From positions 1 through 11,677 of the forward strand of contig SKPV01000070.1 of assembly GCA_007119345.1 (NCBI GenBank): DNA of 11,677 nucleotides, read 5' to 3'. The notes beneath the pieces were generated by a model. It was not told the DNA's origin, did not search any database, and saw nothing but the letters and a program-made list of their open reading frames with translations. The position numbers and the translations under genes were made by a program. Every line of letters starts with the position of its first letter. Position 1 is the first letter of the stretch. Positions 1 to 5,314 of the stretch are shown in pieces. This DNA is from Halovivax sp. (GTDB lineage Archaea; Halobacteriota; Halobacteria; Halobacteriales; Natrialbaceae).

Positions 1-68
1 AGGACGTCTGAAGCGGGTGGCTGCCCCAGGACGTCTGAAGCGGGTGGCTGCCCCAGGACGTCTGAAGC
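1..68. repeat. 27-bp direct tandem repeat, truncated by window edge
   Basis: Two complete copies (1-27, 28-54) and 14 bases of a third (55-68) of a 27-base unit beginning aggacgtctgaagcg and ending ctgcccc. The two full copies are identical. The unit is a multiple of three and leaves plus-strand frame 1 open from base 1 to a TGA at 148-150, so it could be the tail of a gene coming from the left. It could equally be a non-coding minisatellite. The true copy number cannot be known here because the array starts at the window edge. Confidence 0.9.
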
Positions 69-293
69 CAGGCGAGTCCCACCGCTCGCCCCGATATCGG
101 AATTACGGAAACGGGCCCGCAACGAACGTGATCCCTCGGTCCCGAGGTGACGGTGGCGGGGCGTCGCGGGCCGAATCACGTCAGCACCTGACCACCACCG
201 AACGCCGACCACCGACGTCACGTCCCGCCCACCGCTTCGTGGCGTATCTCCTCGCTCCCTCCCGCGACGAACTCGTTCGACTCGCCGGAGAGA
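69..293. other. Non-coding stretch with short palindromes
   Basis: No convincing gene between the 27-base array and the stop of the BtrH-like gene. Visible structure is a perfect 10-base palindrome ccgatatcgg at 91-100 and an inverted repeat cctcgg-tc-ccgagg at 134-147. The reading frames open across this stretch are Arg/Pro-rich and look like GC-rich shadows. Neither palindrome is followed by a T-run, so I do not call a terminator. Confidence 0.5.
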
Positions 294-1304
294 CTATTCC
301 TCGACTGCCGCCAGCAGCCCCTCGTACAGCTCCCGCTCTCGATCCGCGACGTCGCGGATCGCCGCCTGCGCCTCGGCCAGCTGCGGATCCATCGCGCTCA
401 CCTCGTCCACCTCGCTCGCGTCCTTCAGCGTTTCGCCGATCGCGGTCCAGTCGTCGGCGATCCCGTGCGTTCGCTCGGCGAGTTCGGGGTCGAGTTCGGG
501 GAGTTCCTCGGTCGCCCGATCGAGGAAGCGGGCGTAGAGCCGGCGGAAGGTGCCGCCGCCCGTCCCCCGGCGCTCGACGTTCTGGTAGGCGAAGCGCACC
601 GACCACTGCGGGTCGTCGTAGGCGGTCCAGGCGGGGAGGTCCGCGGCGAACTGGCGGATCCCGTCCAGCCCGTGCTCGCCCGGACCGAGGGGGCGGTCCC
701 TGGTCTCGGGGTCGAGCATGTAGCTCGCCGTATCGGCGATCGCCTCGCGCGCGGCGTCGGCGAAGCCGACGGTCGGCTCCGTGTCGGTCACGACGAGGTG
801 GCGATTCGCGAGATCGAAGACGTACGACGACTCCGTCGAGGCTCGCAGGCGGTCGAGCGGGAGCCGCTGGGGGTCGTCGAACTCGCTGTCCGAGAGGACC
901 GCGGTCTCGTCGTCGATGCCGATCAGGAGCAGCGTGTGCGGGGCGAAGTGGGTGTCGGTGTCGAAGTAGTCGAGGTGGAAGATGTCCGTGTAGACCAGCA
1001 CCGGGTCGCCGGCCGCCGTCCGCGCCCGGAGGCGGTCGACGACCGTCTCCCAGGACTCTCCGCGGTGGAGATTGTAGCCGATCCCGAGGTGCGCGAAGTA
1101 GGCGTCCTCGATCCAGAGCGGGCGGCCGAAGAACCCGCGGTGCGGGCTCTCGGGCAACTCGAAGTAGGTGAACCCGAGGCCCGACGCCAGCCCGAAGCAC
1201 GTCGGCTCGTCGAAGTCCCAGGCGTGGTGGGTGGCGAGGTTCCGCAGCGACGTAGACCCGCAGTGCTCGCCGGTCCCGTGCTCGTAGCCGTCCAGGCTCG
1301 TCAT
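294..1304 (-). CDS. BtrH N-terminal domain / DUF4872 protein (putative cysteine acyltransferase or peptidase-like)
   Basis: 336 residues from the ATG at 1304; the longer open frame upstream of this ATG overlaps the next gene and loses family character. Residues 13-23 (E-H-C-G-S-T-S-L-R-N-L) and 37-50 (F-G-L-A-S-G-L-G-F-T-Y-F-E-L) match the butirosin-biosynthesis BtrH N-terminal family, with a conserved His-Cys near the N-terminus. Cys15, His123 (in A-P-H-T-L-L-L-I-G) and Asp139 are a plausible Cys-His-Asp triad; that assignment is inference. Roughly residues 160-330 correspond to the DUF4872 part, ending in an alpha-helical acidic tail. In the bacterial prototype BtrH transfers an amino-acyl group from a carrier protein to an aminoglycoside. 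No carrier protein or antibiotic genes are visible here, so the substrate is unknown. It lies 77 bases downstream of the VOC gene on the same strand, but has its own TATA-like box, so separate transcription is possible. Confidence 0.75.
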   Translation of the reverse strand: MTSLDGYEHGTGEHCGSTSLRNLATHHAWDFDEPTCFGLASGLGFTYFELPESPHRGFFGRPLWIEDAYFAHLGIGYNLHRGESWETVVDRLRARTAAGDPVLVYTDIFHLDYFDTDTHFAPHTLLLIGIDDETAVLSDSEFDDPQRLPLDRLRASTESSYVFDLANRHLVVTDTEPTVGFADAAREAIADTASYMLDPETRDRPLGPGEHGLDGIRQFAADLPAWTAYDDPQWSVRFAYQNVERRGTGGGTFRRLYARFLDRATEELPELDPELAERTHGIADDWTAIGETLKDASEVDEVSAMDPQLAEAQAAIRDVADRERELYEGLLAAVEE

Positions 1305-1328
1305 ACCCGGGCGTGGGCGAGCCGGCCC

Positions 1329-1334
1329 GATAAC
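1329..1334 (-). promoter_or_regulatory. TATA-like box for BtrH-like gene
   Basis: GTTATC on the minus strand, 25-30 bases before the ATG at 1304, in otherwise very GC-rich sequence. This is the spacing expected for a leaderless archaeal transcript. No Shine-Dalgarno sequence precedes the ATG. It is a short match only. Confidence 0.3.
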
Positions 1335-1381
1335 GGTTCTGAACGCCGACGGCCGCGAGCGGGAGTCGGTACCGGGGCGAC

Positions 1382-2011
1382 TCAGTCGATGTAGGCGTGG
1401 TCGATCACGAGGTCGTGGCCGACGCCCGGCTCGCCGTAGACCTCGCAGTAGCCGGGCTCGTACTCCATGAGCTGGAAGAGCACGCCGCCCGTCGAGCGCG
1501 GCGAGACGAAGGCCTCCCGGTACTTCTCGCGGTCGGCCCGGTCGACGACGCGGACGCCGCGTTCCGCCAGGTGGTTCACGACGTCGTCGATCGCGGCCAC
1601 CTCGAAGGTGACGTGGTGAAAGCCCGGACCGCGATCCTCGAGGAAGTCGGTGAGGAAGGTGTCCTCGGCGGTCGGCTCGATCAGCTCGATCCGACTCAGC
1701 CCGTCGAACTCGTACTGCACCCATCGGAACCCGTCGGCCGGCTCGTCCGCGATCAGTTCGCCGCCGAGGAGCTCGAGGACCGGGGCCACGCTCTCGCGGT
1801 TCTCGACCGCGATGCCGACGTGGTCGAGGCGCACGCGGAGGTCCCGCTCCGGATCGGTCTCTGACCTAGTCTCCGGATCGGTCTCTGACGGATGCTCCGG
1901 ACCGGTCTCTGACGGAGTCTCCGGATCGGTCTCCGACGGAGTCTCCGGATCGGTCTCCGACGGAGTCTCCGGATCGGTCTCGGACGGATGTTCCGGATCG
2001 CTCTCGGACAT
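1382..2011 (-). CDS. VOC-superfamily protein, methylmalonyl-CoA epimerase-like, with repetitive acidic N-terminus
   Basis: 209 residues from the ATG at 2011. Residues 2-56 are seven copies of an octapeptide S-E-T-D-P-E-T-P with small changes: a highly acidic, probably disordered leader. Residues 58-185 form a two-module vicinal-oxygen-chelate fold: L-D-H-V-G-I-A-V (His64), G-F-H-H-V-T-F-E-V (His133) and S-P-R-S-T-G-G-V-L-F-Q-L-M-E-Y (174-184 region). The STGGVL segment is a hallmark of methylmalonyl-CoA epimerases. The position that normally carries the metal-binding Glu appears to be Gln180, so epimerase activity is uncertain. About 25 extra residues follow the core. A GTG at codon 60 (1834) would give a standard 150-residue VOC protein without the repeat, so the start is not settled. 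No mutase or carboxylase gene is nearby. It is divergent from the thioesterase gene and upstream of the BtrH-like gene. Confidence 0.8.
   Translation of the reverse strand: MSESDPEHPSETDPETPSETDPETPSETDPETPSETGPEHPSETDPETRSETDPERDLRVRLDHVGIAVENRESVAPVLELLGGELIADEPADGFRWVQYEFDGLSRIELIEPTAEDTFLTDFLEDRGPGFHHVTFEVAAIDDVVNHLAERGVRVVDRADREKYREAFVSPRSTGGVLFQLMEYEPGYCEVYGEPGVGHDLVIDHAYID
1844..2008 (-). repeat. 24-bp tandem repeat inside VOC gene (SETDPETP octapeptide)
   Basis: About seven head-to-tail copies of a 24-base unit (plus-strand core ccggatcggtctc) encode S-E-S-D-P-E-H-P, three S-E-T-D-P-E-T-P, S-E-T-G-P-E-H-P, S-E-T-D-P-E-T-R and S-E-T-D-P-E-R. The three central copies are nearly identical at DNA level, which suggests recent slippage or unequal exchange. 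The period is a multiple of three, so copy changes keep the reading frame. Confidence 0.9.
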
Positions 2012-2035
2012 AGTCTCCGAATCGGGAGCGTTCGG

Positions 2036-2041
2036 CAAGAA
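2036..2041 (-). promoter_or_regulatory. Possible core promoter element of VOC gene
   Basis: TTCTTG on the minus strand, 25-30 bases before the ATG at 2011, the position of an archaeal TATA box on a leaderless transcript. The same hexamer sits at nearly the same distance before the divergent thioesterase gene. It is a poor TATA match, so confidence is low. Confidence 0.25.
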
Positions 2042-2164
2042 GGTACCTCCGCGGATCGCCGTTCTGCCGGCCGTCCGACGTGCGGATGGCCGCTCACCGA
2101 CCGTTCGCGGAGCGGGGGCGGTTCGACGAGCGGCGGACGGTCCGTGCCCGTCCCGGCGGTCCGC

Positions 2165-2198
2165 CTCCGAAACCGACAGTGCGTCTCCGAAACCGACA
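2165..2198 (+). promoter_or_regulatory. Paired 14-bp direct repeat upstream of thioesterase gene (operator candidate)
   Basis: ctccgaaaccgaca occurs at 2165-2178 and exactly again at 2185-2198, a 20-base period, close to two turns of the helix. The second copy ends 29 bases before the ATG at 2228 and abuts the possible TATA position, where it could overlap the BRE. Two sites on the same helix face next to a core promoter is a common arrangement for regulator binding, but no regulator gene is visible. Confidence 0.4.
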
Positions 2199-2204
2199 TT
2201 CTTG
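2199..2204 (+). promoter_or_regulatory. Possible core promoter element of thioesterase gene
   Basis: TTCTTG 24-29 bases before the ATG at 2228, immediately after the second direct-repeat copy. Position fits a leaderless archaeal promoter; the sequence itself is only weakly TATA-like. Confidence 0.25.
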
Positions 2205-2227
2205 GTGCTGGCCGACGAGACCGAGGT

Positions 2228-2626
2228 ATGGACGACGGCGTCACCCCGGAACGCGAAGCGCTGATCCGCGACGACCCGTTCTGCGCCCGTCTCGGGATCG
2301 AGCTCGCGGCGATCGGTCCCGGCACCGCGACGACGAGGCTGGAACTCGCGGACGATCACCTGAACTTCCACGGGATCCCCCACGGCGGCGCGATCTACTC
2401 GCTCGCGGACGCGGCGTTCGCGGCGGCCTCGAACGCCGGGGGCGACGATGCGTTCGCCCTGGAGACGAACGTCTCGTACCTGGAGGCCGTCGAGGTCGGG
2501 ACGACGCTGACCGCGACGGCGACGCGGACCCACGAAACCCGGGCGACGGGAGAGTACGAGGTCGTCGTCTCGGCGGACGGCGGCGATCGGGTGGCGACGT
2601 TCCGCGGTCGCGTTTACCGGCCGTAG
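2228..2626 (+). CDS. paaI: PaaI-family hotdog-fold acyl-CoA thioesterase
   Basis: 132 residues, normal length for a single hotdog domain of the PaaI/YdiI type. The family signature is clear: N46-F-H-G-I-P-H-G-G54 followed by A-I-Y-S-L-A-D61, where the His-Gly-Gly turn and Asp on the central helix form the active-site region. Later strands are T-N-V-S-Y-L-E-A (80-87) and the C-terminal strand ending in Arg-Pro. Members hydrolyse acyl-CoA, in the phenylacetate pathway rescuing CoA from dead-end aryl- or ring-hydroxylated esters. The ATG at 2228 is chosen because the frame upstream is a shadow through the divergent promoter. It sits about 2.5 kb from paaK on the opposite strand, so a shared pathway is suggestive, not proven. 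Substrate range of this family is broad; the specific paaI role is inference. Confidence 0.85.
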   Translation: MDDGVTPEREALIRDDPFCARLGIELAAIGPGTATTRLELADDHLNFHGIPHGGAIYSLADAAFAAASNAGGDDAFALETNVSYLEAVEVGTTLTATATRTHETRATGEYEVVVSADGGDRVATFRGRVYRP

Positions 2627-2853
2627 CGGCGCCCGATCGCCGGTCGGACGACGGGCCGTCCGTCGACCCTCGATCCGAACGGGTCGGAGAAGCCCGGCGG
2701 ACTGCCGGGATCGATTCCAACCCGGTTCCGAGCCGGATTCGAGGCGATCGCTGCTCGCCGGGGTCCGCCATCGACCGGTCCGACGGATTAGTAGTACGAA
2801 TAGAGCCCGTGCCGGAGCGGCTATCGATCTTTTCAGACGCTCTCAATCACGTG
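2627..2853. other. Convergent intergenic region
   Basis: Between the stops of the thioesterase (plus) and GNAT (minus) genes. It is GC-rich to about 2780, then less so. The only terminator-like feature is a tctttt run at 2828-2833 on the plus strand, which could help end the thioesterase transcript. No hairpin or small gene is convincing. Confidence 0.35.
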
Positions 2854-3420
2854 CTACTGGATAGAGCGCATATGTGCATCACCAGCATCCGCGCGAGCGG
2901 AGCGAGCGCGGTCCTGGTCACCTGAGCTCGCCGCCACGGCGTGAGCGTTCGTTCCCTCGAGGCGCTTTTCGAGCCTGATCGACTCGTACTCCCACAGCTC
3001 CTGGGGATTCGGTCCCGCGTCCTCGTACCCCAGTCTCCGATACCAGTCCGGAAGAAACGGGTGTTTCTTCGGAGTCGTTAACCACACGACGTCACAGCCC
3101 CTTCGGTCGGCGAGATCTTCGGCGTGGCGCATCAAACGAGTGCCGATTCCGTTCCCCTTCCACGCTTCGTGAACGCCCAGACGGCCGACTTTCGCCCTGT
3201 GAGGGTCCGTCCGCTGTAAGCGAATCCCGCCGACGACGTCGTCTCCACTGTGAGCGACGGAGAGGTGATCCGCTCGAATCCACTCGCCGACTTCCGTCGC
3301 GGTCACCGACTCCGACGTCATCGGAAAGCCGAGTTTCCTGTTCACGCGATACGCGTTCCGATACACCGCAGCCAACTCCACAGCGTCGTCCTGCGATGCG
3401 GTTCGGATGCCGATCTCCAT
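2854..3420 (-). CDS. GNAT-family N-acetyltransferase
   Basis: 188 residues from the ATG at 3420; a GTG at 3441 would add seven residues, but the ATG gives the usual start M-E-I-G-I-R-T-A, right before the first strand. The fold reads in order: N-terminal strand and helix (1-25), the acetyl-CoA binding motif A at 76-104 with V-G-R-L-G-V and the pyrophosphate loop K-G-N-G-I-G (88-93), and motif B F-L-P-D-W-Y-R-R-L-G-Y-E (122-133). The acceptor substrate cannot be told; such proteins may acetylate small molecules or protein N-termini. Residues 155-188 are an extra low-complexity tail, coded partly by a gcgagcg direct repeat, and look poorly conserved. No operon partner: convergent with the thioesterase and divergent from the repeat region. 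Confidence 0.85.
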   Translation of the reverse strand: MEIGIRTASQDDAVELAAVYRNAYRVNRKLGFPMTSESVTATEVGEWIRADHLSVAHSGDDVVGGIRLQRTDPHRAKVGRLGVHEAWKGNGIGTRLMRHAEDLADRRGCDVVWLTTPKKHPFLPDWYRRLGYEDAGPNPQELWEYESIRLEKRLEGTNAHAVAASSGDQDRARSARADAGDAHMRSIQ

Positions 3421-3444
3421 TCTGGAATGTACCACGGCCACTCG

Positions 3445-3450
3445 ACAAAT
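3445..3450 (-). promoter_or_regulatory. TATA-like box for GNAT gene
   Basis: ATTTGT on the minus strand, 25-30 bases before the ATG at 3420, within a local AT-rich patch. Fits a leaderless promoter; weak evidence. Confidence 0.3.
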
Positions 3451-3472
3451 GTACTTTTCCGGAAGTGAATTT

Positions 3473-3790
3473 ATGTTATGCGTCCGATCAAAATCGGAGT
3501 GCGATCTAGAATACGCTGCAACGGTCGTAGACGCAACGGTCGTAGACGCAACGCTTGTAGACGCTACGGTCGCAGACGCAACGCTTGTGGATGCAACGCT
3601 TGTAGACGCTACGGTCGCAGACGCAACGCTTGTGGACGCAACGATCGCAGACGCAACGCTTGTGGACGCAACGATCGCAGACGCAACGTTCGTAGATTGG
3701 AAGTGTATCGGGGTATCGCTGCTCGGAACAGGAGGTTCGCCCGATCACGATCGCGGGCGCCGAGCGGCGTCGAGGACGAATCGTCCCCCG
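3473..3790 (+). other. Candidate pentapeptide-repeat-like reading frame (possibly a gene remnant)
   Basis: From an ATG at 3473, plus-strand frame reads M-L-C-V-R-S-K-S-E-C-D-L-E-Y-A and then twelve pentapeptides of the form A-T-(V/L/I/F)-(V/A)-D. These resemble the pentapeptide-repeat consensus, in which a small residue, a polar residue, a central Leu/Phe, a variable residue and Asp/Gly follow each other. Differences between units are synonymous at Ala and Asp and conservative at the core position, as expected if this frame was translated. After 3700 the sequence loses this character and the frame stays open to a stop at 4093, antisense to the end of paaK, which is unlikely for an intact gene. 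Codons such as gca, gta and ctt are unlike the neighbours. It may be a small real gene, a decayed one, or chance. Confidence 0.25.
3518..3697. repeat. 15-bp tandem repeat, twelve copies
   Basis: Twelve head-to-tail copies of a 15-base unit, typically gcaacgcttgtagac or gcaacggtcgcagac, with no insertions between units. Alternation of the two types (cttgtgg and atcgcag or gtcgcag) gives a partial 30-base higher-order period from about 3608 to 3690. The last copy (3683-3697) is degenerate. The array fills much of the 370-base gap between the GNAT and paaK genes. Confidence 0.95.
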
Positions 3791-5074
3791 CTACCGGTGG
3801 TCGAAGACCCGCTGTACCTTCCCCGTCTCCTGGCGCTCGATCTGGCCGTAGGGAACGACCTCGAGGGCGTCGACCGAGACGTTGAGCACCTCGTCGAGCC
3901 GGGTTTCGACCCGGTCGCGGAGTTCGTCCGCGCCGGCGTCGGCGTCCTCGTGGTGTTCGACGGTGATCTCCATGGTGTCCAGGCTACCCTCCCGGTAGAG
4001 GTCGATGCGGTAGTGGGGCGCGATCGCGTCCACGTCGACCATCACCTCCTCGATGCTGCTGGCGTAGACGTTGACGCCGCGGACGATCAGTAGGTCGTCG
4101 ACGCGCCCGCTGACGTTGTCCATGCGGACCGCCGTGCGGCCGCAGTCGCAGGTCTCGTAGGTGAGGCTGGTGACGTCGCCCGTCCGGTAGCGCAACACGG
4201 GCAGGGCCTCCTTGGTCAGGGAGGTCAACACGAGCTCGCCCTCCTCGCCCTCCGGCAGGGGCTCGCCCGTGTCGGGGTCGACGACCTCCGGGTAGAAGTG
4301 GTCCTCCCAGACGTGCATCCCGTTCTGGACCTCCGCGCACTCGACGGAAACGCCGGGGCCGATGAGCTCGGAGAGGCCGTAGATGTCGACCGCGGTGACG
4401 TCGAGGGCCGCCTCGATCTCCGCGCGCATCGGATCGGTGAACGGCTCGGCGCCGATGACCACCGTCGACAGCGGCAGGTCCTGCGGATCGATTCCCCGTT
4501 CCTCCATGTTTTCGGCCAGGTAGAGGCAGTACGACGGCGTACAGCCCAGCGCGTCGGCGCCCAGGTCCTGGAGCATCTCGATCTGTCGGGCGGTGTTGCC
4601 GCCGCCGGTCGGAAGGACGGTCGCGCCCAACCCTTCGACCCCGTCGTGGAAGCCGAGGCCACCCGTGAAGAGGCCGTAGCCGTAGGCGTTCTGGAACAGA
4701 TCGCCCGGCTCGACCCCGGCGGCGGCCAGCGACCGGGCCATCACGTCCCGCCAGACCCGCAGGTCGGCGTCGGTGTAGCCGACGAGCTTCTGCTTGCCGG
4801 TCGTGCCGGAGGACGCCTGGATCCGCCGGACGTCCTCGTGGGGGACGGCGAAGAGGCCGTCCGGGTACTGCTCGCGGAAGTGCTCCTTGCGCGTGAACGG
4901 GAGCTCCGCGATGTCGTCGATCGACTCGATGTCGGCGGGCGAGACGCCGGCCTCCTCGAGGCGCTCGCGGTAGAAGTCGACGTTCTCGTACGCCCGGCGG
5001 ACCGTCTCGCGGAGACGGTCGGTCTGAATCTCTCGCAGCTCGCTTCGCGGCGTCGTTTCGATGTCGTGGTACAT
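3791..5074 (-). CDS. paaK: Phenylacetate-CoA ligase family protein
   Basis: 427 residues, the usual length for PaaK-type members of the adenylate-forming enzyme family. These convert an aromatic acid, ATP and CoA to the aryl-CoA ester in the cytoplasm. Motifs seen: the ATP phosphate loop S-S-G-T-T-G-K (88-94), D-I-Y-G-L-S-E-L-I-G-P-G (230-241), L-R-Y-R-T-G-D (294-300), the hinge G-R-V-D-D-L-L-I-V-R-G-V-N-V-Y (323-337) and the catalytic lysine E-T-G-K419 near the C-terminus. The C-D-C-G cluster at 309-312 is typical of this subfamily. The start is the ATG at 5074, without a visible Shine-Dalgarno site. It lies 240 bases downstream of livF on the same strand. The exact acid (phenylacetate, hydroxyphenylacetate, benzoate-like or another) cannot be read from sequence. 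No ring-oxidation paaABCDE genes are in the window. Confidence 0.92.
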   Translation of the reverse strand: MYHDIETTPRSELREIQTDRLRETVRRAYENVDFYRERLEEAGVSPADIESIDDIAELPFTRKEHFREQYPDGLFAVPHEDVRRIQASSGTTGKQKLVGYTDADLRVWRDVMARSLAAAGVEPGDLFQNAYGYGLFTGGLGFHDGVEGLGATVLPTGGGNTARQIEMLQDLGADALGCTPSYCLYLAENMEERGIDPQDLPLSTVVIGAEPFTDPMRAEIEAALDVTAVDIYGLSELIGPGVSVECAEVQNGMHVWEDHFYPEVVDPDTGEPLPEGEEGELVLTSLTKEALPVLRYRTGDVTSLTYETCDCGRTAVRMDNVSGRVDDLLIVRGVNVYASSIEEVMVDVDAIAPHYRIDLYREGSLDTMEITVEHHEDADAGADELRDRVETRLDEVLNVSVDALEVVPYGQIERQETGKVQRVFDHR

Positions 5075-5213
5075 TGGTCGTGAGTCGGGTGTGCGGTGGC
5101 GTTCGTCGTCCCGGTTCGAGTGTGCGCTCTCGGGGAGCGGACGGGCGCGGGACGCCCGGTTCGGTCGGTCACGGGTCCCAGCGAGGGACGCGACGGCTCG
5201 GCGGTCCCGGCCC

Positions 5214-5297
5214 GGCGTCGCTCGGCGGCGGGCCGGCGTCGCTCGGCGAGGCCCGAACGTCGCTCGGCGAGGCCCGAACGTCGCTCGGCGGCCACCC
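5214..5297. repeat. 21-bp tandem repeat, four copies, between livF and paaK
   Basis: Four contiguous 21-base units at 5214-5234, 5235-5255, 5256-5276 and 5277-5297 share the core cgtcgctcggcg; the middle two share cgtcgctcggcgaggcccg. It fills a third of the 240-base gap between livF stop and paaK start, and lies on the presumed operon transcript. The rest of the gap is GC-rich with no TATA-like sequence. Confidence 0.9.
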
Positions 5298-5314
5298 GGT
5301 TCGGTCGTCGCGGG

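Larger units (their letters stand above)
3421..3790. other. Intergenic region between GNAT and paaK
   Basis: 370 bases with no securely supported gene. From left: an AT-richer patch (3441-3510) with likely GNAT promoter, the 15-base repeat array (3518-3697), then 90 bases of ordinary GC-rich sequence up to the paaK stop. No T-run is seen downstream of paaK on the minus strand. Confidence 0.6.

Noticed and set aside
134..147. Inverted repeat cctcgg-tc-ccgagg as a terminator
   Set aside because: Six-base arms with no T-run and more than 140 bases past the BtrH-like stop; chance palindromes are common at this GC content.
17..1171. Plus-strand Arg/Pro-rich frame of 384 codons
   Set aside because: Composition typical of a GC-rich shadow; runs opposite the BtrH-like gene and shows no recognisable domain.
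3518..3697. 15-bp array as a CRISPR
   Set aside because: Units are contiguous with no unique spacers and far shorter than CRISPR repeats; no cas genes are present.
3506..3748. Minus-strand Cys-rich 80-codon frame (R-C-V-C-D / R-C-V-H-K repeats)
   Set aside because: Looks like a metal-binding repeat protein, but unit differences cause radical changes (Tyr/Cys/His, Asp/Lys, Cys/Ser), whereas the plus frame is conserved. Kept only as an alternative reading.
3701..4093. Continuation of the pentapeptide-like frame into paaK antisense
   Set aside because: The repeat character ends at 3697 and the rest mirrors the conserved 3' end of paaK; more likely chance openness than a real C-terminus.
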